DNA from: Bemisia tabaci
Lineage: Eukaryota > Arthropoda > Insecta > Hemiptera > Aleyrodidae
NCBI RefSeq assembly: GCF_918797505.1
Contig: NC_092795.1
Location: forward strand, 35,017,131-35,081,130
DNA: 64,000 nucleotides
Direction: 5' to 3'
In this document: positions 1 to 10,694 of the stretch, piece by piece
Layout of the letters: the number at the start of each line of letters is the position of its first letter
Position numbering within the stretch: position 1 is the stretch's first letter
Made by a program: the position numbers and the translations under genes
Notes under the pieces: model-generated
Told to the model about the DNA's origin: nothing
Database searches by the model: none
Seen by the model: only the letters and a program-made list of their open reading frames with translations

Positions 1-1428
1 ATAAGTTCGTCTAAAAGGAAAACGAAGAACACAATAAATAAAGAAATAAATAACGAGAGGAATGGGAAGGAGTGCCTGAGATTTTTTTTGTCCTGTTCTA
101 ATTTAAAAAAAAAAATCGGCTCATCGAAAAGAACCGATTTAAAACTTCGAATTAAAAAGGAAATGTTTTAAATTTAAAACGAACAAAAACTCCTCACGTG
201 TGAGTATCTCTCTGGTTTGAAATTTCTTCATTTTCATTTAAACTGAGTATTCTTTCTCCGAAGCGAAATCACATCTTTTTTTCTTGGTCGTGAAAATATC
301 TCATAATTAAAGAGAACCTCACACCTGACATTCCACGGTGATAGTTTGATCGCGCAGAGGTGAGGGGTGGGTGACGTTTTTTTCTTATTTTTCATTTTTT
401 ATTCATTTAGTTTTTGTCTGTCTGCGCCGAGCTGAAAATTTCTTCCATTTTCCCCGAGCAAATTTGCTGTAAAACTCGCAGCATGTCAATGATTAAGAGT
501 AACTAATTTAAATTTCACCCAACTTTTGAATTGTACCTTTAATCGGAGCACTTTTTCGTCGGAAAACATACGAGGAAAAAATTATCAGGATAAAAAAAAA
601 CCTTGAGGACGAAGGTCGAGGAAAGAAAGACCGATTTCATGAATTTTAAAACAATAATCTCTCGAAAACTAATTCCTCTTGTATACCTTTTACAGACTGG
701 AATAAGTAAAATCAAATAAATTCTTTCCAGTTTATAATGTCAGAATGCGTGGGCACTGGAAACTCGGAAACTTTAAATCTATTGAAAAATATCAAATGCT
801 CACAATTGGTTACTGAACTCATTCAATGGTCATGTATGGCTAAGACATTACACAACAGGTACATCAATTTCGAGGAAAATGAGGAAACTTGGCGAGAGAT
901 TCAAGCACGACCAAGAAAAATTATCGGAAAAAATAAAATAAGGAAACACAAAAAAGAAAGTTACTTGCGAGCAAACAATACGAGCTTATTTCGTTTGAGT
1001 TCGTCACAGAAACTTTAAGGCAAAGAAAATAAATGGAGTCACCAAACTTTAAAAAAAATGAATGTGCGGCAGTCGCATCGTTGTGGTATAAAAAATTCTC
1101 GTGGATTTCTGAATGCCGTTTCCAAACGGCAGAAAACAACTGCCGGTATTTCGCGAGACCGTTCTCCCACGGTCATCTATCAGACTTTTTTTGTGGGCAT
1201 TGTAGCGCATACACGCCGTGCACCGAACGCGTGCTACATACAAACGTTGTAAAATTGTTTAAAATCCTGAAATTATGAACGTCTAGACTTAAACGTCTCA
1301 GCGAGGGGTTAAAAATTAAACTAGGCGAGTGAGGATTTTTCAATTTTTTTACAGCACTCAAAAGGCGCAATACTGTATTTTCCTGGATTCAGTTCCTCGT
1401 AACAAGAAGAACCTTTTCGTAGACTAAT
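1..1428. other. Non-coding flank downstream of gene A
   Basis: AT-rich sequence with homopolymer tracts and no open frame that reads like protein. It lies 3' of gene A on the minus strand. A minus-strand AATAAA (TTTATT on plus at 398-403) is the clearest polyadenylation signal I noticed, about 1.4 kb beyond the stop codon, so its use by gene A is uncertain. The short frames around 737-1370 overlap each other on both strands and have no splice context. Confidence 0.5.
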
Positions 1429-1681
1429 CTACCATGCTAAGAAAAAACGTCGTGTAAACATTCGAGAGTTGCCAAATTTCCTCCGACAAGATGTTTACTC
1501 TTAAGGAGAGCTATGAGTATTTCCTTTTAAAATTCTCAGATCATTTTGATCTGATCACGAATAAAATTCTCTGAAAATTTGGAAGAAAAGTATTAGCAGA
1601 TTTCTCTGAGGATTTATAATTCATCGGAGGAACTTTGGCACTTTCTCAAGGCTCATACGGCGTTTTTCCTTAACACGGCAG
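1429..1681. mobile_element. MITE family 1, degraded copy
   Basis: A ~253-bp foldback element. The left end (ACCATGCTAAGAAAAAACG) and the right end (CGTTTTTCCTTAACACGGCAG) are diverged inverted copies of the family end CTGCCGTGCTAAGGAAAAAC. The interior shares GAGTTGCCAAATTTCC near the left and ATCGGAGGAA near the right with the other copies. It sits about 120 bp downstream of the gene A stop codon, so it may be transcribed in that gene's 3' UTR. No target duplication is preserved at this copy. Confidence 0.75.
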
Positions 1682-1799
1682 TAAAAGCAAGAAACGTGGC
1701 TTTCGCTAAATCAGTCTGTTTTGAAGTTATTTGGCAGGTACTCGGAAGAGCTCCGCGGATTTCCCTCTCTCGGGCGAATTTTTTTTCTCAGCGATGGCT

Positions 1800-2059
1800 T
1801 CACCGCCGGTGCTTTTCGGTGTATTTTTTGCTAGTTTTCAGGAACTTGACCGAGGTGCGTCTGGGATCATCATCAAGCTCGTTGTTCTCGGTGACTTTAA
1901 CCTTGCTCTTCTTGGTCGGGGCTGGTGCCTCCACGATCACGGGAATTTCTTCTTCATCGTCCGAGTAATCCTCAGTCGAGAAGGAGCGAATTGGGTATCG
2001 CTGTTGCATCCGGATGAAGTCTGCTATTCGGCCCGTTATGCTTCCATAAGGAATCCCTC
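1800..2059 (-). CDS. Gene A, coding exon 3: small secreted protein, C-terminal part
   Basis: Last exon of a three-exon gene encoding a 121-residue protein (exons 17516-17499, 4280-4193, 2059-1800). The acceptor reads TTTATTTCAG before GA-GGG-ATT. The split glycine codon (G from exon 2, GA here) restores frame, and the exon ends at TGA (1802-1800). The product starts MRAFGIISIFVCLVCVV, a signal peptide by eye, followed by a tribasic KRR at residues 28-30. Next come a Gly/Tyr/Ile stretch (NGLAYGGIPYGSITGR, 31-46), an acidic segment (EDYSDDEEE, 65-73), a Pro/Ala linker, a Lys-rich part, a second acidic patch (ELDDDPRR, 96-103) and a basic tail ending in KHRR. The only cysteines are in the signal peptide. 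I do not recognise the family. The layout resembles a secreted peptide precursor, but nothing proves that. Codon-level continuity over three exons makes a chance assembly unlikely. Confidence 0.78.
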
Positions 2060-2211
2060 CTGAAATAAACGTACAAATGGAGTTTTTAAATAATACTAAT
2101 GAAATACCTGACGCAAACGCCTTTATTCAATGTTGAAATGCGTGAAGAAGCTTTAGACACAACGATAAAGATCGCAGGCGTGGTGTGCTTTTGCGATACA
2201 TCTATTTAAAT

Positions 2212-2785
2212 AGAGGAGGGGTATCGATAAGGGCCTCTTTTAGCCCCTCCTAGAGGACCTTTTTTGGCCCTCCCTAGAGTCTGGAAATTTATGCGGGTTT
2301 TCCAAGTCGGCACAATGTTGTTTACGGAAATAATCATGGTTTGGTCCATAGGCCACTGGATACGTGTTAAACGGTTGCCTGAACATACGTCTGCAGACAC
2401 ATTTTAGCAAAAATGCGTATTTTCTATCACTTTGTGGCTATTTTGACACGGAGCGCTAACTAAAACCAAACCAGGGTTGAAATGTGTCCTAAAGCTTCCT
2501 TGATAACATATTGTCAAAAGCTCGTTTTAAATACCTAGACGATGCGCTCCATGACAGCCTCGGAGTGATAGAAAAGCACGCATTCTCGCTAAAATGCGCC
2601 TGCAGACGTACGTTCAGGCAACCGTTCAACACGTATCCAGTGGCCTATGGACCAAATCATGATTATTTCCGTAAACTACTTTCAGGAAACTTGGAAAACC
2701 TGCATAAATTTCCAGATTCTATGGGGGAGGGGGGGAGGCCCTCTAGGAGGGGCTAAATACAATTCTTTATCGATACCCCTCCTTC
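2212..2785. mobile_element. Long foldback element (arms ~230 bp)
   Basis: The left arm begins GAGGAGGGGTATCGATAA and continues through TAGCCCCTCCTAGAGG, CTGGAAATTTATGCGGG, GGTCCATAGGCCACTGG and ACGTCTGCAGAC. The right arm carries the same blocks inverted and in reverse order, ending TTATCGATACCCCTCC. Arms of ~230 bp flank a ~110-bp loop. No transposase frame is present, so it is non-autonomous. Target duplication is not clear. Confidence 0.85.
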
Positions 2786-3638
2786 ATTAAAGTTCATTTG
2801 TTGAGGATGATTTAAAAATCGATCTATTGCAAACTCTCGATGACGGAATACGTACAAGAGTTATGTCTATACATATGGCTCAAAAATAAAGGTAAGCCTC
2901 CCTGAAGAAGTCTAAAAATTCCCTCGTCACCTCACAATCCGTGTGAAAAATCAGCGCATTGTTGTGGTTGGTTGGTAGATATGTTTATTTGGTGCTTTTA
3001 ACATCTGAGCCATTAACACCTTAGAGGAGAGATCAAAATAGTGCCTCCCGCTACAAAGATATAGATTTGATATAGATGAGTCACGTCGGCTTCACGTCTG
3101 CACCTAAAACTCAAAATGATCGTCATCGTGTGACGCAATTCCTCAATTTAAAGAAGAAAAAATTGAAGACAGACAGACAAACAAACAACAGCAAAATTAC
3201 AAACATGTCTCATCGAATATCAGAACTTTCCTGCTTACCAAGTGTCCCTTCCTAAAAAAAAGTATTTTTGTGGTTTAGTCTGTATTGAGGAACTACGTGA
3301 CGTCATTGAGGAGCTGCATGACGTCATAGCGGTCTTCATGAGCTTTACGCAGGGTCGTGAGACTTATCGGTACCGAATGATAAATTTGTCAAAGCATGAT
3401 TTTTAAGAGGGAAGCTGAAAAATGCGCAAATTCTTCTCGCAAAATATGAGTTTAAAATAAAATAGACTTCGCCACAGCACTCAAAATTATTTTGGAGGCA
3501 TTCATTGTTAGAGTGGTCTTATTTTTGTTCTATTTAATCATTAAACAGATCCATTAAGCAGTTTCTGTGTAAACTGATTCTCTCCTAAACCGATTTATTC
3601 AATATGTAAATTAGTGAAAAAGAGAGAAAAAAAAACTT

Positions 3639-3725
3639 TTGAGATGCTTCGGTTGTGCGTCTGAAGCATCTCAAAATGGAACGCGGAGGTATAAAAGAGT
3701 CGAGTTCTTCAAGCTCATCATCAGA
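3639..3725 (+). promoter_or_regulatory. Hairpin followed by TATA box and initiator-like site
   Basis: GAGATGCTTC ... GAAGCATCTC (3639-3670) forms a short hairpin. It is followed by TATAAAAG at 3690-3697, then an initiator-like TCAG at 3721-3724, about 33 bp downstream of the TATA start, which is a typical insect core-promoter distance. It points along the plus strand, against gene A, and no convincing coding exon follows. It could be a transposon promoter or a cryptic one. Confidence 0.35.
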
Positions 3726-4192
3726 AATATAATCTGAATTGCGCGCGAAATTCATCAAATTTTTAAAATTGCAACTACATTCTCACATTATTAGTTCTAA
3801 ACTTAAAAGAATTCAATTTTTTTGTTTCCCCTTAGTTTCCTGTTCCGAATGGTTAAAACTAAATTCGAACACGGGTTGTCGGTTGATTATAATTCGCAGT
3901 TTTAAAAGATTTAGGGAGAATTCCGCATCGAACGAGATGAAGTGCACCGTCGAGTGTCAGGATCATGAATTATCCTCGTTGACAGAGACAACGCTTTCCT
4001 AAATTCAGTAATTTTGATTTTTGAAGAAAATTGTATCAAATCGGTAGGTGTTTCTCACAGAGAAATAAAATATTTAATCGAAAAGAATCTCAAATTGTTT
4101 CTATTTTGCCTCCACCTTAATGGTACCAGATTTCGCTCCACCTTTTTGATTTATTCGCATTTATTGATTTTCTATCATCGTAACCAACTTAC

Positions 4193-4280
4193 CGTAAGCT
4201 AGTCCATTCCGCCGCTTATAGTGGCCAGCACTGTCACTGTTAATGCTGACGACGCAAACGAGACAGACAAAAATACTGAT
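4193..4280 (-). CDS. Gene A, coding exon 2: signal peptide and tribasic site
   Basis: 88 nt. The acceptor is TTGTTTCAG before ATC, and the donor is G|GTAAGT. It encodes ISIFVCLVCVVSINSDSA, the hydrophobic core of the signal peptide, then GHYKRRNGLAY plus the first base of a glycine codon completed in exon 3. It enters in phase 0, matching exon 1, and leaves in phase 1, matching exon 3. It was too short to show as a long open frame and was recognised from the splice sites and hydrophobic run. Confidence 0.78.
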
Positions 4281-5347
4281 CTGAAACAATAAACAAGAAT
4301 CATCAGCAGGCATTTCTAATCTGGTCCTAATGGGCAGGTTTCTTTTTTAGAGAAGACAGTAAGTATAAGATTAACTGAATATTTTCTTTTCTGTAAAAAA
4401 AAAGAAAAAAAAGATGATTTCTGGCTTATCTTAGAAACAACGTACACATTTTTAGTTTGCCCTTTTAGATAGGTGTTTCTACAAATGAGCCAGCAATCAT
4501 TATTGCAAAGTGTATATAGTCTATTTATCATTTGACTTCATGTATACTGTCTATTTCATAGGTATCAATTAGTTGATTCATCGTCTTTCCTGGATGTGAC
4601 CGGAGAAGTATCTCGCAAAATTTAATTGCATTACAAGAACTTACAAATAATACAACAATGAAAAAATATCCCCAAAACCGAATGACCAATGATTCTATTT
4701 TAATACCTCCTTGAAGATTTGTATAGTTCAACGCTTTATGATCAAACTGATCATTAATGAGTTTATTGGTGCTGTAAAATGAAATATCACGATTCCACAG
4801 CGATTTGGATACATTCACTTAATAGGTGAGGGGTAAAAAAGATCGTTTGTTTTTGTGCATGAAGGTCAAAATGTGTGCGTCATATAATTATTTTTTCAGA
4901 GCCATGCGTCGCGTATTTGGAACCATTGTCTTTGATAAATTCGTAGAGAATCTTGTGACTTTATTCATCATTTTAACCTTAGTTTTTATTAGAAGTCATC
5001 ACCGTGATGCAGTCGCATTCCGTCGCGCTCACAAGTACCGACTGAAAATGACTGATAATTTGCGGTATGTAATACACTTGTTAATGTAAGTGTAGCCATT
5101 CCAAATAAGGTTCTCTCTAAGTATGAATTAGACAACATTTACCAGATATTAGCCTGACCACATACCACGCCATCTAATTTCCTCTTATGATTTATCTCAT
5201 CACAAGAAAAGTAAGCAACAGTCTACCTTGAGTACACCCTTAATACCCCGAGGAAAATTCACGGAAAGTTTTAATTGCTTAGTTTTCCTGTAGAAACATT
5301 AAATGTCAGAGAAATTTAAGGCACCGTGAAATACAGTTAGGCTCATA

Positions 5348-5602
5348 CTGCCGTGCCAAGGAAGAACGCCGTATGAACATTCGAGAGCAGGACAATTTCC
5401 CCGGATATAAAATAGGTATTTATGTCAAAATGTACGCATATTTTCCCTTGAAATGTTCAGATATTTTAGATTAAAGTGCGAACTAAATAGTCTAAAATGT
5501 TTGAGGAATAATATTTACAACTTCTCCAATAAATTCCCATTTTATCGGAGGAAATTTGGCAACGCTTAAAGGCTCATATGGCGTTTTTCCTCGGCAAGGC
5601 AG
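5348..5602. mobile_element. MITE family 1 with 4-bp target duplication
   Basis: Ends are CTGCCGTGCCAAGGAAGAAC and an inverted copy ending GGCAAGGCAG. The element is flanked by CATA on both sides, which fits a 4-bp target-site duplication. Interior similar to the copies at 1429, 16848, 27005 and 47361. Confidence 0.82.
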
Positions 5603-6604
5603 CATACTGGTGTATCCATTCTAATTATAGTGCGCTTCGAAGTTAACACAAGGCATTAACCACGTGTAGGCATTTTGTAAGTGATTCTTCCTTCCGAAAA
5701 GGATACGTCACGTAGATTATAAACCAAAACACCCAAGGTCACGGCAATCAAAGCACGTTATAAAAAGAGAAAAAAGACAAAAGATCGAAATCCGTTGTTT
5801 ACAGATTCCCCGCCACGCCTTTGTGAGAAATCATCCGTGAAACCTCGTCAAAGTAAGACTCGCCTCATTAATGACTAAGAATACCCGGCAATCAGACAGG
5901 ATAAAACACCTGATGACGTCATACATCCGTTGAGAATCCTAATCGTCTCTGGTAATCGAGCATCATTTACCGAGAAGACACTCTCTCTGCAATTTTCCTC
6001 GAAAGCATTCCTCTTGCTTTAGAATCAGTGGACAAGACGCAACGATCCAGGTGTAGAAATAAGCTGCACCATTTTAATTTCTGATAAATCCTTACTCTTT
6101 CAGTCAATAATTATGTGCAACCAAGCAGTGCAATCAGTTAACACAACTGATTTGCTGTAATTCAACATTCGTCAGTTAATATTTTATTTAAGTTCTTGCA
6201 TAGAGAGAAGTTGGATTCATCATAACAAGAGCCAGAGACCCGTCTCTTTGGCAACCTCTCGTTGAGGCACATTTTTTTGCGTTCAGATAGTGTCTCAAGA
6301 GAAATTTGGTTTCTTTCAACGGGGTTTCCTGGTTGTGGACCGTCCGATTTCATTGGAGTTTTCCATACAATAAAGAACATTTTCCCTTTCATTACATTAT
6401 TTTTTTCTGTTTGTGTCGAAAATTCAATGAAATTTTAGGGTATTTAAAAATAAGAAATCTACAAGAAATCGCACCTGCCCTGTGAGGCTCATTTATTTAA
6501 TCTCATTTTTACCATTCATTTGAGGATGTTTTTCCACGTATGGTCGTGGAGCAAAGAGTGACATGAGATACAGAATACGATTTTGCCTCATTTTTGCCTC
6601 ACTT

Positions 6605-6737
6605 TGCAGGCCGATTATTGAAAGTTTGGAGCAGCCCGATTGGACATTTGAACTAGACGTATTGCACAGTTGAGTTAAGAGAGGGCAATGTGTAGCCTTG
6701 TCGTCACAACATAGTTTCAATAATCGAGCTGCAGTGC
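6605..6737. mobile_element. Short foldback, CTGCAG-type ends
   Basis: Left GCAGGCCGATTATTGAAA and right TTTCAATAATCGAGCTGCAG are inverted, enclosing ~95 bp. The ends resemble those of the longer foldback at 28061-28362, and single ends recur near 30058 and 49146. Confidence 0.6.
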
Positions 6738-7904
6738 GTGTGGATGGCCGGTGAATGTCCTCAGGATATTCTTTCCGAACATGGCAACAATTTTTCTGCA
6801 CTCCCCGGCGGCAGTCCTGTAGACTGTTGATTCACAGCTAATTTTATTTTTCTCTGTGTTAAGCTATGAAACTGTGAAAGATTTTTGGCCGTAGAATTGT
6901 TACCTTCTCACTCCTTCAGTATGTTGTGAAATAATCGTCCTTTACTGCCGACACATAAACGTGAAGGCCGTCTCTGTTTATTAATTGAGGTTTCCATAAA
7001 TAATTAAATATATAAAAGTGAAAAAACTATCCATGGAAAACTTATTGAAGTTTTTAGCCCTCTGTGCTGTGTTTAGATGGAAACAGGAATCGTGGGACTC
7101 CATGAGGCTCTGAGAGCAGTATTTTTGAACGTGCTACACGGTATATAGCTTATTTCTTTCAAGATTGATCGTGCGAATAACTGAATATGATTGCAGCATC
7201 ATACAAAGGTATTTCGGTACTCTTGGTGAAAACAGATAATAAATATTTCTTTATAAGCATCTGAATAATCATAGGATTGGATATTTTCAGTTATATTGTG
7301 ATATTTTAATAAAATTAAAATTTTCATTACGGGTTAAACTCATGATCCAAGAAGTCGAAAATTATTCTTGAAGTTGAGGGGTTTTGTACCCCAGAGTTTA
7401 ACTAGCATGCAATGCTGCTGAGATTGGTATACGTGCCTCAATGTTTTAGCAACCTGTAACCCTTTTTCCCCAAACATTCCGAAAAATTCTCTCGTTTAAC
7501 GGAGAAAATAATTCCCACGCACAAGCAAGGGCGGACTGGCCCTAAATTAAGTATGGGGCGGGTCCCTAGGGGTGTCTGGGGGGCCCCCCCCAGTAGAAGG
7601 GGGGTCTGGGGGCCCTCCCCCTGAAAATTTTGAAAATTAGGCCCTTTTAGAATGAATTTTACGCTATTTTAGACCCTATTCTTTAATATTATTTTTGAAA
7701 CATTATCCAAAAAGAGACCAAAAATGCAAAACTTAGTATATTTTCTTAAACTGGATGAAAAAATGAGAATCCGTTGTATACTTGGAATTCAACTTTTACT
7801 TTCCTCTTCCAACGAAGAATTGTGCCAAAGCTAAATTAGTATACAGAAGATACATAGAATCAAGTAGAATAGTAATAGTGACAGTCTAAAAAACTGCAAG
7901 TAAA

Positions 7905-8190
7905 ACCGCATCAAGGCCTCTTCAAATCGGCAATAAATGGTCCCTTGGAAACGGCAAAAAAGGACTCCTTCAAATCAGATAAAGGGGCTCTTTTAAAGTC
8001 CTTAGAAGCGGCAAAAAAGGCTCTATCGAGTCTTCTTCGAATCGGCAATAAATGAGTCCTTCAGGGCTCTTCCGAAATGACAAAAAAGGACCCCTTTGGA
8101 CTTATTCGAATCAGAAAAAAGGGCTCTCAAAATGCAACGCCCTTAGATACGGCATAAAAAAGCTCCTTCAGGGCGCTCTCCGAATCGGCA
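7905..8190. repeat. Degenerate short tandem units inside the hAT-like element
   Basis: Repeated phrases of the type CTTC(A)AATCGGCAATAAA and GGCAAAAAAGGACTCCTT recur every ~25-35 bp with drift. Similar units resume in the other arm near 8330-8430. They probably represent decayed subterminal repeats. Confidence 0.6.
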
Positions 8191-8195
8191 ATAAA

Positions 8196-8311
8196 GTGTC
8201 CAGCAGGTCGATTGTTGAATCGTTATCGAATGATTCTGATCGATAACTCCCTATCTTCACAATGCTATATATCGATCAAGGTCATTCGATAACGATTCAA
8301 CAATCGACCCG
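8196..8311. repeat. Near-perfect palindrome in the centre of the hAT-like element
   Basis: Left arm GGTCGATTGTTGAATCGTTA and its exact inverse TAACGATTCAACAATCGACC flank a ~75-bp loop that is itself partly inverted (TCGAATGA / TCATTCGA, GATCGATA / TATCGATC). It looks like a second foldback nested in the first. Confidence 0.75.
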
Positions 8312-9028
8312 CTGTCCTCTTAGGAGTCTCGGGGCCCTTTCTCGAGGACGAACCAAAAAAGCCCTCGGGCGCTTCTTCGAAACGGCGAAATACGGCCCTT
8401 CAAATCGGCCAAAAGGGGCCCCGGGGGGGGCCCTTTTGGCCGATGAAAGTGGGGCGATCGCCCCATCGCCACCCCGGCCAGTCCGTCCCTGCGCACAAGT
8501 ATTTGGCTCGATAAAAGAGATTTGAAAATCAATTACACATTCTTATTTACATTATTTGCACGAGGCTTCATCGCTTAAAATTTAAAACAAGCAGGAAGCT
8601 CCAACGCATTGGCGTCGGAGAGCGGCTCTGGGGGCAGTAGTTGTAGTCAAGAATGAGGGCCTAGACACATTTTGTCATTGATGTACAATCCGACAACTGT
8701 CGATTCATGTTTTGTAACTTAGCAGATTTACGTAGCCGGTGTATAAATGTGTATTGGGCTTTGATATGGCGAATACATGGCATTATCACTTGTTGTATAC
8801 TTTTAATTTTGAAAGCTCTTTGGAGGTCCGCTTCCTAAAAAATCTCTGGTTGATAAGTCGTTTAGCGAGGCTGCAAAAAATTTGCATTTTTATATCTGAA
8901 AGTGTAGGTATTGGTTTTTTGTATAATTGTTTTTTTGGATTGCTGGAAAAGTAACGCATACTTCTATAATTTAGGACTGAGTCAGGGAAATATAAGGTTC
9001 GTTAAATAGTAAATATTCCTAGTACCGT

Positions 9029-9298
9029 GTGACACTATTGTTAACGAAAAGTTTTTGCAACTTGTCAAAGAGGTTGTTGAATGATCTTCGAATAACTTTT
9101 GATGGGCTAGAGGTAATGGTTCTATCTGCAGCTCGTGGACTTCTGTACGATATTGTCCAGAATCATCTAAATTTTCAAAAAGTGTCCGCTTGTTCGATAC
9201 CCAATTTGCTCATTCATGCATACAAGGAGAAGCGCATGAAAGCTTTAGCAGACATTTTGGAGATGAATCAAGAATTAGATGAAGAATTTATGACTTAA
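9029..9298 (+). pseudogene. Mariner-type transposase N-terminal relic
   Basis: The open frame contains LLYDIVQNHLNFQKVSA, then NLLIHAYKEKRMKALADIL and a run of acidic residues. Spacing and residues resemble the helix-turn-helix and linker region of mariner (Mos1/SETMAR-like) transposases, where a leucine-rich helix and K(L/F)xFxKxxxRWVPxxL precede HKxxR. The W of the usual RWVP is lost, the frame ends before the catalytic DD(E/D) core, and no intact terminal repeats are evident. It is a fragment in intron 1 of gene A, not a functional gene. Identification rests on remembered family pattern. Confidence 0.55.
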
Positions 9299-9339
9299 AT
9301 CACGGCACCTTAATCACGGGATGACCTTAATTACGGCAA

Positions 9340-9474
9340 CTATTTATTGTCCATGAGATGCAGATGGTTCCATTTCCCTAGCTCATCAAAAGGTATTCGA
9401 AGATCAATTTCATCAGCCACCCGTACGAACCACGTTTCTAGTGACCCGTACTTGCTTCGCACGTATGAAACATA
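9340..9474 (-). other. Orphan exon-like frame (44 codons plus stop)
   Basis: After a pyrimidine-rich acceptor (TTCTGTTTTCTCTGATAG) there is an open minus frame with protein-like composition. It includes YGSLETWFVRVADEIDLRI and PFDELGKWNHLHLM, ends in TAG, and overlaps an AATAAA. It could be the last exon of an unidentified nested gene, or transposon-derived. It lies beside the mariner relic but on the opposite strand. I do not recognise it. Confidence 0.25.
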
Positions 9475-9860
9475 CTATCAGAGAAAACAGAATTCATCTT
9501 ACAATAATCAATAATCGTAGGACATGAATCGTTGCGATGTATAATACGACATTATAATGCGGCATTACTATTGTAATTCATTTTAATGTTTAGGGGCATT
9601 ATAAATCATTATTGCCACGTCGGAATGAAATGTTGTAGACTGAATTGAAAAGCATGTTGGCAAAATTTATTATAAAAATAGTATAACATGTAGGTACATA
9701 ACATAAAGGTAATACAAATTAAATGATTAGAGCGTGTATATTTCATTACATTATAGGTATATTACAATCATTTTTGTCATTGTTGGAAATTTTGATAGTT
9801 TGAATTTTGATAGTTGATAGTTGATAGTTTGAGAGTTGAAAATTTGGTTATTTTATTTAG

Positions 9861-10035
9861 TTAAGGTGATTCGATAGACGCCATATTTTGTGTCAGAATG
9901 GCATGCGACATATCCCATCAATTGGTTCCATTTTTTCATTTACTCATCATTTTTCTCCAATTTTAAGTTTCGCAATTCTGTTTTCAGGAGACTAAAGCAC
10001 TCACTTATCAATTTGTATATTTATATTGAGTTAAG
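9861..10035. mobile_element. TTAA-flanked half copy of the foldback at 37049-37492
   Basis: Starts TTAA then GGTGATTCGATAGACGCC, and continues with CATATTTTGTGTCAGAATGG, CAATTGGTTCCATTTTTTC and GAGACTAAAGCACTCACTTA, matching one arm of the element at 37049-37492. The second arm is missing. Another TTAA occurs at 10032-10035, so this may be a single-arm derivative or a truncation. Confidence 0.72.
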
Positions 10036-10143
10036 GGTAGAGACGTATTCCTCACCGGAATTGAGGAATGGAGGTGTTACAGTATGTCCGGCATTAGGTT
10101 CCATTTCGACATCAGCGACGATCAACGCTGCGATACTGGAAGC

Positions 10144-10694
10144 CAGTCTTCCGATATTAAATCCCTAGCGGGGAAGAAAAAAAATGCCTAGATTTCGCTA
10201 AAAATCCCTAAATCCCCAGATTTGCTCAAATATACTTAAAAAATCCCTAGATTTTGCAAAAAGCGCCATTTTTTTATGAAGAATCATGATGTCATTCGAT
10301 GTAGCGATTTGCAATATTTAAATCTGATTGGCTCGTTTGAATTTTGGCGCTCTCTGAAAGCAGTGCTAATCCAGACCAATAAAATGAAAGAATATTAGTT
10401 GATTTCTTATTATTAACAGGTTGAATGCAGTTGAATGTCAAGTACATCGAAGGACACAATCGTTTTAATTTCCGGCTTATTTGCGGGGAAAATAGTGTTG
10501 CCAAAAAGGCCTACAAAATATAGATGAAAAAATGTTTTCGATTGTCGAAGCTATAATTGAGGTTAAAAAGTTGATTTTTGGTAACTTTACCTCATCAAAA
10601 AAAAATCCCTAGATTTCCTGAAAAATCCCTAAATCCCTGGAAATTCCGGAAAATCCCTAAATCTAGGAATAAACCCTTAGACATCGGATGGCTG
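10144..10694. mobile_element. hAT-like element, 551 bp, with imperfect 8-bp target duplication
   Basis: Left end CAGTCTTCCGAT. The right end reverse-complemented reads CAGCCATCCGAT. Flanking octamers are CTGGAAGC (10136-10143) and TTGGAAGC (10695-10702), 7 of 8 identical. Both subterminal regions are built of phrases such as AATCCCTAGATTT and AATCCCTAAATCCC. There is no transposase frame. Confidence 0.72.

Larger units (their letters stand above)
2060..4192. other. Intron 2 of gene A
   Basis: Bounded by GTAAGT (minus, 4192-4187) and TTTCAG (minus, 2060-2065 on plus). It contains the 0.57-kb foldback at 2212-2785 and a TATA-like promoter candidate on the opposite strand near 3690. I see no further coding exon in it. 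Confidence 0.65.
7526..8491. mobile_element. hAT-like non-autonomous element, 966 bp, with 8-bp target duplication
   Basis: The left end is CAAGGGCGGACTGGCC. The right end, reverse-complemented, is CAGGGACGGACTGGCC. The exact octamer CGCACAAG flanks both sides (7518-7525 and 8492-8499). An 8-bp duplication and CAGGG-type ends are hallmarks of the hAT superfamily. There is no transposase. Inside are G/C-rich arms, degenerate units around TCGGCAAAAAAGG (about 7905-8190 and 8330-8430), and a central palindrome at 8196-8311. Confidence 0.85.

Noticed and set aside
8262..8532. Open frames of 70-87 codons on both strands
   Set aside because: They are translations of the G/C-rich arms of the hAT-like element.
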